A stretch of DNA of 64,000 bases from Metellina segmentata (taxonomy: Eukaryota > Arthropoda > Arachnida > Araneae > Tetragnathidae), in NCBI GenBank assembly GCA_947359465.1, contig OX375874.1:89531672-89595671 (forward strand). Direction: 5' to 3'. The notes under the pieces are model-generated. The model saw only the letters and a list, made by a program, of their open reading frames with translations, was not told where the DNA came from and did no database searches. Shown piece after piece: positions 10,375-21,879 of this stretch. Numbering within the stretch: the stretch's first letter is position 1; each line of letters begins with the position of its first letter. A program made the position numbers and the translations under genes.

Positions 10375-11858
10375 AGGAACCATTGCTAGTGTTAGCCGTA
10401 GAGTAGACCAAAGAGGGAGCCATTGCGCTAGTACTAACCACATAGTAGACCACAGAGGTAACCACATTGCTAGTAGTAGCCACAGAGTACCACAGTGTAG
10501 TCACCACAGAGGGAACCATTGCTAGTAGTAGCCATAGAGTACCACACACACACACAGTATAGTCACCATAGAGAGAACCATTGCTTGTAGTAGCCACAGA
10601 ATACCACACACACAGTATAGTCACCACAGAGGGAACCATTGCTAGTAGTAGCCATAGAGTACCACACACACACACAGTATAGTCACCATAGAGAGAACCA
10701 TTGCTTGTAGTAGCCACAGAATACCACACACACAGTATAGTCACCACAGAGGGAACCATTGCTAGTAGTAGCCATAGAGTACCACACACACACAGTATAG
10801 TAACCATAGAGAGAACCATTGCTTGTAGTAGCCACAGAATACCACACACACAGTGTAGTCACCACAGAGGGAACCATTGCTAGTAGTAGCCATAGAGTAC
10901 CACACACACACACAGTATAGTCACCATAGAGAGAACCATTGCTTGTAGTAGCCACAGAATACCACACACACAGTATAGTCACCACAGAGGGAACCATTGC
11001 TAGTAGTAGCCATAGAGTACCACACACACACACAGTATAGTCACCATAGAGAGAACCATTGCTTGTAGTAGCCACAGAATACCACACACACAGTGTAGTC
11101 ACCACAGAGGGAACCATTGCTAGTAGTAGCCATAGAGTACCACACACACACAGTATAGTCACCATAGAGAGAACCATTGCTTGTAGTAGCCACAGAATAC
11201 CACACACACAGTATAGTCACCACAGAGGGAACCATTGCTAGTAGTAGCCATAGAGTACCACACACACACACAGTATAGTCACCATAGAGAGAACCATTGC
11301 TTGTAGTAGCCACAGAATACCACACACACAGTGTAGTCACCACAGAGGGAACCATTGCTAGTAGTAGCCATAGAGTACCACACACACACACAGTATAGTC
11401 ACCATAGAGAGAACCATTGCTTGTAGTAGCCACAGAATACCACACACACAGTATAGTCACCACAGAGGGAACCATTGCTAGTAGCAACCATATAGTAGAC
11501 CAAAGAGAGAACCTTTGCTAGTAGTAGCCACAGAGTACCCCCCCCCACACACACAGTATAGTCACCACAAAGGGAGCCATTGTTAGTAGTAGTCACAATG
11601 TAGACCACAGAGGGAACCAATGCTAGTAGTAGTCACAGAGTACCACATACAAACACAGTATAGTCACCACAGAGAGAACCATTGCTAGTAGTAGCCACAG
11701 AGTACCACGCACACACAGTATAGTCACCACAGAGGGAACCATTCCTAGTAGTAGTCACAATGTAGACCACATAGGGAACCATTGCTAGTAGTAGCCACAG
11801 AGTACCACACACACACACAGTATAGTCACCACAGAGGGAACCATTGCTAGAAGTAGCA
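10375..11858. repeat. 1.5-kb minisatellite with dimeric higher-order unit
   Basis: Monomers of about 58-62 bp carry CACCA(C/T)AGAG(G/A)GAACCATTGC, then T(A/T)GTAGTAGCCA(C/T)AGA, then a TACCACACACAC run. In the core (about 10500-11460) two monomer types alternate, GAGAGAACCATTGCTTGTAG and GAGGGAACCATTGCTAGTAG, giving a 118-120 bp higher-order period. The flanks hold more diverged single monomers, some with ACAATGTAGACCA variants. Length changes sit in the (CA)n stretch. The minus strand is open for up to 174 codons because the higher-order unit is often exactly 120 bp; this is repeat read-through and not a protein call. Confidence 0.95.
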
Positions 11859-11949
11859 GTGCCTTTGTATATAGTTCTGTGATACTTAGATATGAACTAT
11901 GACAACCGCATGGAAAGTCGCGAAGTTTTATCCACTTCTATCCATACAA

Positions 11950-12680
11950 GACCAACCACGAACAGCAATTTGCAGACGATCATGGCAAACGGCTGACATT
12001 TGCGCTCACGTTGCGTGCCTGAAGACGGCTATACTTGGCCTTAAAGAATTCTATGGGTTTGAGGACCATTTTTATTTGGATATGATTGTCAATACCCAAA
12101 AGTGTCGAATTTGGGCATCTAAGTCCCTCCCCAAGCACTCCAGAAAATTACAGTACATTCATCAAATATCTCTGGTATGTGGATACACTCATTTCGTGTC
12201 AGGATCATTCGTTTTTGAGAATGTTATTTTGGTGATCCCCGTAACCTGTTCCGTGCCACACAGAAACATCGCAATATGCTGAACAGTTCCGTCCTTCCAC
12301 AAGTTCAGCAGAGTGTCTGAACCAGATAAATTTTTATGCAATATGAAGTACCATTACGCATTACCCAATCCATAGTACAGCTTCTATGACATCAAATCAC
12401 GAAAGAGTCACCAGCCGCTTCTTTCCGGATATATGACTTCCTTCCCGGATCCAACTCCATGCGATTTTTGGCTGTAGGATTACTTGTAGTCCGAGGTCTA
12501 TCTTGGTACGATTTTAAAGAATTACCCACCTTAAAGAACAACAAACACTGGCAGTGATGACAGACGCTACACAGACCTGTTACGTTCGGCTGAGAGACTT
12601 TAGAGAATGTTTCGTACAGGATACAATTTCTGATCCACATAAACGGTGATCACATTACTTTCAGCAAAGGGTAAGTGAAT
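11950..12680 (+). pseudogene. Broken mariner/IS630-type transposase
   Basis: Frames on the plus strand give, in order, ADICAHVA, then GLKEFYGFED, then QKCRIWAS, then FENV and PVTCSV. After frameshifts come FMQ at the position of the second catalytic Asp block, then DPTPCDFWL, a stop, then DYL, and finally a NGDHI-type tail near 12640-12655. The C-terminal TPCDFWL block carries the third metal-binding Asp of the DDD mariner-like (IS630-Tc1-mariner) superfamily. The second Asp appears replaced (FMQY). Several stops and frameshifts mean it cannot make an enzyme. The remnant begins less than 100 bp after the minisatellite, and no terminal inverted repeats were found. Confidence 0.6.
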
Positions 12681-13620
12681 GTACTGAATAAAGGGATACA
12701 TTAAGTTCAGTTTTTTTTTGTTATTAGTTTGTTTGCCCATAATAACCCCTTTCTTACCATTCCTATTATCGGGGATTTTTAGTACTGTTGTTTTCGCACA
12801 ATCCTTCATCCTCTGTCTTCATTATTGTCTTTTGGTGCCATTCCGGTTGTTATATCGAGCTACATATGAGCCTTTTAAAGCCAAAGTGGTGCAACTCCAC
12901 TTTCTGAAAAATCTAAGTTAATGCTGGTAACAAATTCTGAATATGGTAAACTACGTATAAGAAAGGTGGCGTAACTCCTAATTCCCCTTAATAACCACAC
13001 AGAGGGCAGCACAAGCTTAAGCATTCCATTGGCTATCTAACTAATATTCTTCTAAAAATGTATTTATCTCGCAAGAATGTTTAATAGACTTACTCCACAC
13101 TTTGGCTTGAAATGGCTCATATGTATTTGGGGGTGTAAGATGGGTATCTGCTGTAGTGATTATAGAGGATTGAGAGGAGGTAATGAAGTGGCTTATGAAT
13201 GATAAGTACAAAGGCGCTCAATCAAATAAATATATTAAGTAGTACAAAACAAATACATTTATAATTTCGTTCAAAATCTTAAGGTGGATTTAATGTGGGG
13301 AATTCTTATTTTTACACAAGAATAATCACATATTATGAGCAAAGTAAAGGTTTGTGTCGAATGACTCACGTGAAATCGTGCACACCGTCAGTATTCCGAA
13401 GTGAACCCCGTGCATCCAGTTTCCTCATTCCTCTGGGTCTGAAGTTTTGCGGGAGAAAAGGGGAAACCCACATTGGAGGATAGGGTAACTAGATGTCATC
13501 CTACCGGCTTCAAATGGGATAGGGGGTCATCTCAAAAGGCAAACTAGTGAGGGGCTTGCATCAATGTGATATATTTAAGGTCTATTGGACATGTAGTGAG
13601 GGTAGCTTCACCACAGGGGG
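12681..13620. other. Unique DNA, no gene seen
   Basis: Short frames only (12718-12921, 13295-13483). No domain or repeat was recognised. Confidence 0.4.
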
Positions 13621-13722
13621 TAGGCAGGTATTTTAATTCACCGCACTGATGCAATAGAACAGGCTATTGGTACTGTCCGGTATGAATCCCAAAGGGAAAC
13701 TATCCAATGCTATTTCACGAGG
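13621..13722 (-). mobile_element. tRNA-SINE tail fragment
   Basis: TAGGCAGGTATTTTAATTCA, then CCGCACTGATGCAATAGAAC, then AGGCTATTGGTACTGTCCGG, then AATCCCAAAGGGAAA is the reverse complement of the SINE tail and distal body. It is followed at once by a small direct repeat of ATCATGGACAGTTTTC (about 13724-13739 and 13757-13772). Confidence 0.75.
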
Positions 13723-13826
13723 TATCATGGACAGTTTTCATGGACAGGTACTTATATCATGGACAGTTTTCGTGTTTGTAGTGCGAAAGATTCGGAGTGG
13801 GTGAAATGCAGTACAATTCTGGTAGA

Positions 13827-13995
13827 TAGGTAGGTATTTTATTTTAACGTCGCGTTGAATCAACACAACGGGCTATTAGCGAAGGTCCGAGATTAAACTC
13901 GAAGGAAAAGATACTAGGACAACACCTCGTTAATTGGAATCACGGTCAGATGACAAATCAACTAACAGCTGGAAAGGGAAATGTATGAACTCCAT
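13827..13995 (-). mobile_element. tRNA-SINE tail and body fragment
   Basis: Starts TAGGTAGGTATTTTATTTTA, then ACGTCGCGTTGAATCAACAC, then AACGGGCTATT, and continues through ACAACACCTCGTTAATT and ACGGTCAGATGAC into the body. It is headless and diverged. It lies 105 bp from the 13621 fragment in the same orientation, so the two are separate truncated insertions or a duplicated tail. Confidence 0.75.
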
Positions 13996-14384
13996 CAAAG
14001 GTCGAACTTTTGGGTTTTTTCCCCAAGGTCTGCACAAAGCGCCTCATCTCCACCCCAGAGGTCACACATTTTTACACTGTACATGTGTATATTTAGGATG
14101 AATATCCATTGTAATGACCTCTTCATATGTGGCATGGAAGAAAACCCGAACCTCTACGTTACCACCTGTCCCTATCACATCTCATCTACATATCAAGGAA
14201 CCAGCACCTAAGCACTACGACGCCTGGCTTAAACACTTGGCTGTTCCCTCTTGCTTCAAAGGAAAATAATACAAATCGTGCGATTTGTGGCCTTCAGGGA
14301 GTTTGAACTCAAGCAAGCGTTTTAGGTTCACTTTTTGAATGCATCACATTAATTGCCTCTATAATCTCATAGCAAACTTCTATT
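13996..14384. other. Unique DNA, no gene seen
   Basis: No coding or repeat feature was recognised apart from a possible diverged upstream extension of the next repeat. Confidence 0.35.
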
Positions 14385-14545
14385 AGAGCAGCACCTGCGT
14401 GTAAACTTCTTAACTCAAAATTTCTGCTTTGCATAACACAAAATAATTTTTTCCCCTTCCTCATTTGGTCATCTTCACGTTCGGGAAATTTGTTTGCCGT
14501 AAACGCAATCGTTGGGTCGATATCCCATGACAGAGTTAAGTTAAG
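14385..14545 (+). repeat. Dispersed repeat family R2w, copy 1
   Basis: Matches 30150-30325: TTTCTGCTTTGCAT-ACACA, then CTCATTTGGTC, then GGGAAATTTTG-like, then CCGTAAAC, then ATCCCATGAC(A/G)GAGTTAAGT, ending in TAAG-rich repeats. The simple-repeat end (TTAAGTTAAGTAAGTAA in the other copy) suggests the 3' end of a retroposon. The class is undetermined; R2w is a local label only. Confidence 0.7.
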
Positions 14546-14796
14546 TCATCACTTTAGCTGACACCCAACTCTCCAAATTTCCACACCCCACCAACAAACA
14601 CATGGCTTTGTATAATGTCGGTTTTATTGCGGGCACTGCATAAGGAATAACCATATTTGAATACAAAAACAGAAATCAGCTGGATTTCAGTTAATTTATA
14701 AAGTTGCCTGTTTTCACCTAGTCTTTCAAGAATCAAAACAATTCCAAAATACTATCTAGGATACACATTTTCCCATATCCATTTTTATTACCGTTC

Positions 14797-15560
14797 ATGC
14801 TGTTTGTAATTCAAATGCTGATTTTAATATCTCCATGGAAGACCGAACCCCACACCAATAGAACTTCCGAATTCCAAAAAAGACAACAAAGAACCCGCTT
14901 TTTCAGTTGCCAAAAAGTGCCTTCCTTTTCAGCGAGAGCAATAAAAACATTGTTCGGGCAGCAGCAGAAGGCAGGCGGCCGCACCTTCCAAAACAATCGG
15001 GAACGCAGCTGGGAATATAATAACGAATATTAAGAAATATGGAAAGGCGAATCCCCATTCTCTGACGCTGCTTCAGTTTGGGAAGACCCTCCCCCCCCCC
15101 GGAAATGCAGAAACGTCCCCGATCTTCCCTTATTCCTGATAATAGATCATTACTTTCGCACTATCCCTCCATATGCCTCAGCATTGTATTCCAGGCTGCC
15201 GAATTTAGTACAATACCCTCCCACATAACACCTCAAGAAGCACGTTATTAAAATCACCCCTTTTTTAAAAAGAAAAAAGGAGTGGGTATTGCCAAAGAAT
15301 ATTCTCCCATTCACTTATAAGACCGTGGACAGGAGAATATCTTCATAACTCTCCCCCTTCCATATACTCCCGTGTTGAAATCTTTTCAAATAAGATTAAA
15401 TAAAAATCGGTGTCCGTAATATGAAAAAGGAGTAGCAGATATTGGAAAAGGACGAGGAACATTGTTGGGTATTAAATTAAAAATCGGGAATCGTACAGAG
15501 GGATGGGCGGGAACATAAAGACAGCATTCCCGTTCCTTTCGGAAAGTCCTCTTATCCTTT
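14797..15560. other. GC-richer non-repetitive island
   Basis: Base composition shifts to purine- and C-rich runs, including a C10 tract near 15091-15100 and GCAGCAGCAGAAGGCAGGCG around 14960. No mobile-element signature. Open frames on both strands (14797-15033 plus, 14811-14996 minus) show no domain. Similar islands occur at 28640-29050 and 51000-51560. They could be conserved non-coding, promoter or UTR sequence; the window does not decide. Confidence 0.3.
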
Positions 15561-17025
15561 TATTTCTGTTATTTCTGGCACGGATAACAATTACGCGAAT
15601 AAAAAATGTGAAATCCTTTTTAATCTTCATTTTGAATTTTTTGTAGGGAGGGAAGGTTTTTTTTCAGTTAAATCTATGAAAAGGAAAACAATATGAATAT
15701 ATTATGAATCACACCGGATTATTTAAAAGCGACTTTGTTTTTTTATACATGGAAAGAGCTTTAGGCAATTTCTGTGTTCCCTCCATTAATAACAAAAGTG
15801 CTCCAAATTATAAAAGTTTAGAAAAAATTGGAGTCATTTTTTTGTTTTAAAAATTGAAACATATACCGCTACATTCGAAGTTACACATACTGGGTAGGCT
15901 TAAAAAATGCTTTGGATTTGAACAAATTGGTATTAGGCATTTAATGTATGTTAAGAGCATTTAACAGGTTTATATGAAATAACAGGACATAAATAAATTT
16001 AGGACACAAGTGTAGGGCCATAAAAGTTGGCAATTTGAGCTGCTGAAGAATAATCATTGCTTAATTTATCAATGCATTGTATTAAAAAATCAATTTATGT
16101 TGGTAACAAACTCTTGATATTTATCAGTTTTCGTTGAACAAAGGGACCGTTCATCGTTTATATGAAATATTCCTTGTCTTCGCTTTCATAAATATCATAA
16201 AATCTCTTCATTTTAACTATGTAGTTCAACTGAGAAGGGAACAATTGGAATAACGGTTAATATAGTTACATATTATAAGCTTGGGGGCAATGCTTATGGG
16301 TTCTGTTGACAGACACGAATGCATTATTCCTTTATCTGAAAACAGAAAAGACACTTATTGATTGAGATGTCCATTGTGGCATTGTGTTCTGTGGGTGACG
16401 TATTTCTTCGGTAGTGACAGTAGTCATTACGGAGTTAGCGTAGAATCTTCCTATCTTGATGACCACGGCAGGCGGTCAAGGATTTTACTACAGAAGATTG
16501 ACAGTGGTCTATTTGTATATAGTCTGTTTTTCCATGTTGACAATATTGAGTTGTCGCAGCAAATTCGACTTATTTAAACCAAGAATACTTTTGATGCAAC
16601 AATATCCAGTTTTACTTATGACGCTGTTATTTTATTCGATCCCAGGGCTGTCCTGCAAGTTATATCTAGAGATGGAATACGTGATGAAGGGAATTTATGA
16701 CGGCAGATTGTTCTTTAACTCTGATTCCGTCAGCCAAAAGGGGTTCATGCCTCACTGCGATGCGAAAGGAAATGAAAGGGAAGGTACGACTCTACTTCAA
16801 AAGCCAAAGTCATAAATGACCTTTCATCTTACTAAACTTCTAATTAAATTGGAGTATGGAACAAAATCTAAATTCCATATGTTCAATGAAGCTAGGGTAA
16901 AGGCCTGAGAACGACTTGCTGATTCAAAGCCTCAAATTCAAAGTTTTACTCGTGGTTCATTTGTTGCTTTGTTTCGTTTCATTAATAATTGCCTCAATGC
17001 CTATTTATTTAAAGTTAGATTAAGC
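15561..17025. other. AT-rich DNA with an unclassified 119-codon frame
   Basis: A plus-strand frame at 16456-16815 has a hydrophobic segment (about residues 17-31 and 50-66) but no recognised family. Given the window size and composition, a frame this long can arise by chance. Confidence 0.3.
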
Positions 17026-17310
17026 TAGGTAGCTCGATTTATGTTGCAATGGAACACCGCAACGGGTGTTTGGTGATGATGCGATATCACTCCCGAAAGG
17101 AAAGATACGAGGACAAAACGGTCAGATGACGAGGGTTAACACCTGTGTTGGCACTCCATTCTCCAAAACTCCTACACCTCGCCAGCGTGAGGACAAATGA
17201 GTCCAGATTTAACCTGCACCAGCCCCCGCAAACACGACGGTCTTTGGTTGGATCGAGTTTCGAACTCACAATACTCCGGTTGCAAATCGGGACCTCTGTA
17301 GCCCGTTTGG
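17026..17310 (-). mobile_element. Near-complete tRNA-derived SINE, minus strand
   Basis: Read on the minus strand: a tRNA-like head with B box GAGTTCGAAACTC, then CCAAAGACCGTCGTG-like, then a body with CCTCACGCTGGCG, then CA-CAGGTGTT, a tail with CCCGAGAGTG-equivalent and CGGGTTGCGGTG, ending at a degenerate TACCTA. SINEs of this type are transcribed by RNA polymerase III from A/B boxes and moved by a partner LINE. This copy is well diverged. Its 5' end meets the 5' end of the next SINE. Confidence 0.8.
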
Positions 17311-17620
17311 GAGAATAACAGATTAGCAACCAATGGTTTGCGAGTTCGAAATTCGATCTAACCAATGACCGTCGTGTGAGTAGGTATGCTGCATGTTAAA
17401 TCTGTAGTGGATTCAAATGTCCTCACATTGGCATGGTGAGGAGGTCTGAAGAATGGGGTGCTAGCTCATGTGTTGACCAAGTCATCTGGAAGAGGTTTAA
17501 AACGAAGAGGTTTTGTCCTCAGATCCTTCTCTTCCAAAAATTCGGAAATGACCCTGGACCGTTGCCAATACCCTTGTTGTGTTGCCCCAGTGCGACGTTA
17601 ATTCAACTACCAACCTACCC
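17311..17620 (+). mobile_element. Near-complete tRNA-derived SINE, plus strand
   Basis: The head holds AACAGATTAGCAACCAATGG, then B box GAGTTCGAAATTC. The body runs ACCGTCGTGTGAGTAGG, then CATGTTAAATCTGTAGTGG, then GTCCTCACATTGGCATGG, then GGGGTGCTAGCTCATGTGTT. The tail has CCTGGACCGTTGCCAATACC, then GTTGTGTTGCCCCAGTGCGA and CGTTAATTCAACTACC. The junction with the neighbour is near 17305-17312, where the extreme 5' ends of both heads are missing. Confidence 0.8.
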
Positions 17621-18892
17621 GGTTGCTAGGCAGCGACTCTACCAAGACAGCCACTCTCCTCGGTCCCCGAATTGGACCTGCAAATGCACCTAATTGTACT
17701 TTATGTGATTTTGGTGAACACTTGGGCTCGTGTACTGCACAAAATGGTTTTGACTGTATTGTTAAGAGATATTGGGGAGCAAGAGAAAACAATGGCTTAG
17801 TTGTCACATGCCTAGTATCTGTTAATAAGCAAATTCTGTGATATATTATATCTCTATCAAAAATATATGATTATAAGGAACATTTTATTTTCAAATATCA
17901 GTACCTAATTCAAGTTCTTTGAAATATCAATTGTTCCAACAACTTGAAAAGACTCGTGATTTTAAGGCGTTGTTGTTCCAGTGGTTAACTTAAAATTGCT
18001 TTATGTTAGACCAAGCTATGATGGTAATCTCAGTAAATGCCTGCTTAAGAATTATTAGAAGTACTTAAGTTTTATCATAAAAGGTAATAGATATGCAGCT
18101 TTGTTTCTTTTGAAGGGAAGTCAAGCAGAACATATACTAATATGATATACATTTAATATTAAAGAAATAATTTTCCTTAGTAGAAGTAGTTGCATGTGTA
18201 GAAAAAGTATTTGCTAGAGATAAATAGTTTTATGTTTTAAGCAAGATAAATTTTGTTCTTTGATGATACCATATGATAAACGAAGACTTGTCTCTTCTAA
18301 GAATCTTCAAAATAAAAGTAATTATCTAACATGTTATCTTTCTTAATTAACTAAACTCAAAACAAATGCTTATCATTCCTGATAAAAATAGATTTCGTAC
18401 AGTACCTAAATTGTTTGTATTTAATTTATAAAAATTCCAAAAGTCTACAATCATAAAATATTTATTACCTTTTCTTCGTTTTAAACCGAAGGTTTAAACT
18501 AATAGAATGTGCTTATGATACTGAACAAATTATTATGTGAGGACAAGACGAATATTAACAAAATAGTTAAGGAAAACTATTCTATGATAATAGATTAAAA
18601 TAAAATAGAAATAAATCACTTTTAAAGTGAATGTATATTTTAAAAACATTAACATCTTACGATTTTTAAATTTTTCCTTAAAACGGCTCAAACTTAAAAA
18701 CTTTTCTGTTTCAGGTACTAGAAAACTGAATTTTTAATTTCTTTAATTAAATGCTTATTCTAAAAAGAAAGTGGGTGGATACCTTAATGTTCAGAGACAA
18801 AAAATGTATATTTCGGTTCTAGGTCGTAAGATAAATACTATCGCATAAGAAGCACCGATTTTTTAAGAAAGTATTTTTACTTAATATTTTAG
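17621..18892. other. AT-rich unique DNA, no gene seen
   Basis: Frames of 66-72 codons at 17607-17841 overlap on both strands and carry no motif. The rest is very AT-rich. Confidence 0.4.
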
Positions 18893-19372
18893 TTAAAAAG
18901 GTTTTGTATATTCTATGAAATTGGAAAGATGTACAACCAAACACTCCTTCGTGCCAATTTTATCCCTTGAGCGTATATATCTCATAGTCAGTTTTTTAAA
19001 CGTACGAAGAACTCCATCCAAAAGATTTTTCTTAAGTACAGACTTCCAACTGCCGAATTTATTTTGTATCTCACAACCAGATGAGAACAGAGTTAATATA
19101 TCTTTCAGTTTTGACACTTGACCGTGAAAGTTTGGTATAAATTTCGAATTCGGATGAATTATTTTGTATCTATTATATGACCTTTTAAAACTTCCTTTGT
19201 CTGCAAGATGTACAAAAATATAGACATTTTTGTCAAATAAAGCACTTTTAACCATATTTTTGGCTGGCCTAAAGTATAAAGCATTCCGTCCAATTTGTGT
19301 TCTTACATTGGTGGTATTTCCATTTGTATATATGACTGTAGGATTGAATTTATAGGTAAAGAATTCATACAA
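18893..19372 (-). CDS. Unclassified open frame, 159 codons
   Basis: This is the longest frame in the window outside tandem repeats. From ATG at 19372 it runs to a stop at 18893; in-frame sequence is open for a further 12 or so codons upstream before a stop. The predicted product is basic and rich in Lys, Phe and Asn, with a hydrophobic patch near residues 48-56. I recognise no domain, catalytic motif, signal peptide or transposon family. Such a length is uncommon but possible by chance in 64 kb of AT-rich DNA, so this may be an exon, a relic or noise. Confidence 0.2.
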   Translation of the reverse strand: MYEFFTYKFNPTVIYTNGNTTNVRTQIGRNALYFRPAKNMVKSALFDKNVYIFVHLADKGSFKRSYNRYKIIHPNSKFIPNFHGQVSKLKDILTLFSSGCEIQNKFGSWKSVLKKNLLDGVLRTFKKLTMRYIRSRDKIGTKECLVVHLSNFIEYTKPF

Positions 19373-19531
19373 CCAAAAGCTCGCTCACAAACAACGGATT
19401 TAGTTTGTCACTTCGACCATTTTCTGATAATCGAAGGGCTAATTAGATATGAATCTTAAGCTTGAAGATAATTCCAAACCGCTACCCATATAGAACACTT
19501 ACTCCCTAGAACGCTCAGGGTAATCACAGGT

Positions 19532-19552
19532 TTCCCCAAATCATTTGGGGAA
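19532..19552. repeat. 21-bp hairpin
   Basis: TTCCCCAAA (19532-19540) and TTTGGGGAA (19544-19552) form a perfect 9-bp stem around TCA. No T-tract follows, so it is not called a terminator. Confidence 0.6.
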
Positions 19553-19599
19553 TATTTAGGAATAATTTCTTAGGTATCCCTGGAATTATTACCCGTGTT

Positions 19600-21159
19600 A
19601 TCTGACTACTATCCTCCTAGATACATCCAAAATGTTCTGTCGGATTGCCTTAGGAAGACTTTCCCAAAGCCTATCGGGAAAAGTTCCTCTTAGGCTGTAC
19701 ATCATAGGGAATTCCCTCAGAGATGGTTCTTCATGGTCGGTAATTACTAGGGAAAACCTACGAAAATCCCTGAGAGATTTCAGGTAAAAGTATAAAGTAC
19801 TACAAAAATGCCAGTTTGAATGTTTCTTCGTATATTTACACGTATTCATAACTTCGAAACAAGCTATGAAATCTATTTCTGATAAAAGCGTTTCGGAGAG
19901 ATTGAAGTTTACCACACACAAATATCCATTCTGTGATGGGAACTTGAGCCCAAAACTCGGCACGCATAACAAGGTAGACCAATGCAGGCATAGAGATTAA
20001 TTAAAAAATGAATTATTATTTTTCAAGAACAGGAGTGGAAGAATTTGAGTTTATTCATTTAAGGGGATCCAGTGCACAAAAATCTTTCAAAATTTAGACT
20101 ACTTTTTATAAATTTAAATAAACGTTTTTACAGTTCTGTTTAAAATGATACATTATTTATAGAGATACGCTGAGTATAAGTATTTTAAATAATTGTTTTG
20201 AAAAATACATGTACTTTTTGAAATTAGGTTAGTTTTATGCTTTAAACTTCAATGTCTCAAAAAGTGTATTTTGTCTTAAAAGGAACTTTTTTAAAAATTG
20301 TATACGAGCAAATATAAAAAAAAAATGTTTTACAAGTGTAACATACCTTGTAACATATTTTAACACGGGTAATTGTTTTCGCGATCTAAATAGAAAAGTT
20401 CATTTTAATTGTTAAAAAAGATAAAAATTGATCATATTTAAAAAAAAAGGTGTTAAAGGTATCCGACTACGTTTAAAACGTAATTTTGACCAAAATTCTC
20501 AAATTTGTTTTACTCTCTCATATTGAAGCCCAGTTTCTTAAGTTTCAGAATCTGTAATTGTTTTAAGTCTACAATAAATAGAGATAAAATTATAGCAATT
20601 TTAGTATTACTGAACGACAGAAATCGAAACCGGAAGTATGATTCAAATGACCTCAAATTGGGAGGTTTTCCGCTAATTCCCAAATGAAGGAAACATTCAA
20701 GCATTCTACAAAGAGATAGTTCACCAGTGTTCTACAGGTACATCTGATTCTGAGAGAGAGAGTTGCCAGAGAACTACGCTACTGATGAATACATTTTATT
20801 TCACCATTTATACTACTCTTATTCATAGAACTAAATAATCTTATTTGTGTTTCATATTTATTTAATGTTTCTACTTGTTTTAGAATGCATATTTGAGGTG
20901 TACTAAGTATACTTTTTATTTTATACAGTTTAGAATGCAAATACTTTTTGCCAAAAGTATATGTATTTGAGAAACTCGATAAGTTAACTGACTTTAAAAA
21001 TCCATAATAATTTAATTACTTATCTTTCGAGACCCCCATTTTGATACAAATAATACATTTTATTACAAATAATAATATAGAGGCTGTCGGTTAACGCAGA
21101 AACAGTTTTTTCTCGATATCCCCAAAATTGTTCCCACCTGACTTATGGGGTTTCTCAAA
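19600..21159. other. AT-rich unique DNA, no gene seen
   Basis: A 124-codon minus-strand frame (19598-19972) has no recognisable domain. The remainder holds only short frames and AT-rich runs. Confidence 0.35.
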
Positions 21160-21344
21160 CAACCGATTGAAATGTGATTTTCTATAAATAAATAATTTTT
21201 CAAGTGTAACTTTTATATTTTCGTTTATTAAACTGTTGATCAGTTTCTATTGAAATGTGTGGACAAAAACTGATTTAGGTCATACTCAACTTTTATCGAT
21301 CAACAATAAACGGTCAATTAAACTTGATTCGTGTGAACGCGCCT
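21160..21344 (+). mobile_element. Right half of a PIF/Harbinger-like MITE
   Basis: Aligns with the right part of the complete element at 27038-27563: ATTTTCTATAAATAAATAAT, then TTATATTTTCG, then TGTTGATCAG-TTCTATTGAA, ending CTTGATTCGTGTGAACGCGC then CT. TAA (21345-21347) follows, matching the TAA target site of that element. The left TIR is missing, so it is truncated. Confidence 0.7.
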
Positions 21345-21879
21345 TAAACGTCAATCAAGAATGTCGGTATTTCAAAATCTGCTCTTTTCCCTAGCACGGC
21401 ATGTACTTAAGTCTGCAATACCCTCCTCTCATTGTGGATAGGTATATTCATAAAGAAAACAAGCTATATCACATAAAAATACCTTTTTATCTCATTAGCA
21501 CCACCCTCGCTGTTTGTGTAATTAATCACGAACCCCCAAACACTTAAAATCATGGCAAAACTTAGGCTATTCGGCTGTATTCTTAGACGATAATCTCCTT
21601 AATACGCTCTTCTTCCCTTTGAACCGATAAGAAAATTTCGAGTACTGATAGCAGTGGTCATGCTTCATAAATAAAAATATTCCAAGTTTTTTCCCCAACT
21701 AGCAAAAGCCCTGTCTATCTCGAAAACGGAAGTAGGGGAAAAAGGGAAGAAATCGCGGCACAAGTGGTGATAGGTCTCTTGAGCATAACGATGCTGAAAA
21801 ATTCGGATGGACGTTGATTTACGCTACAATGGGGATATCGTTATTTTTTTACTCTTCTTCCATAAAGATTCATCTGAGT

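Noticed and set aside
10328..11487. Long minus-strand frames (148-174 codons) over the minisatellite as secreted repeat proteins
   Set aside because: They are read-through of a 118-120 bp tandem unit, with hydrophobic repeats and no start context; both strands stay partly open in the same way.
10375..11858. CRISPR array
   Set aside because: Units are contiguous variants of one monomer, with no unique spacers between identical repeats, and the DNA is eukaryotic.
19532..19552. Transcription terminator
   Set aside because: Perfect short stem but no T-tract, and intrinsic terminators are not expected in this type of genome.
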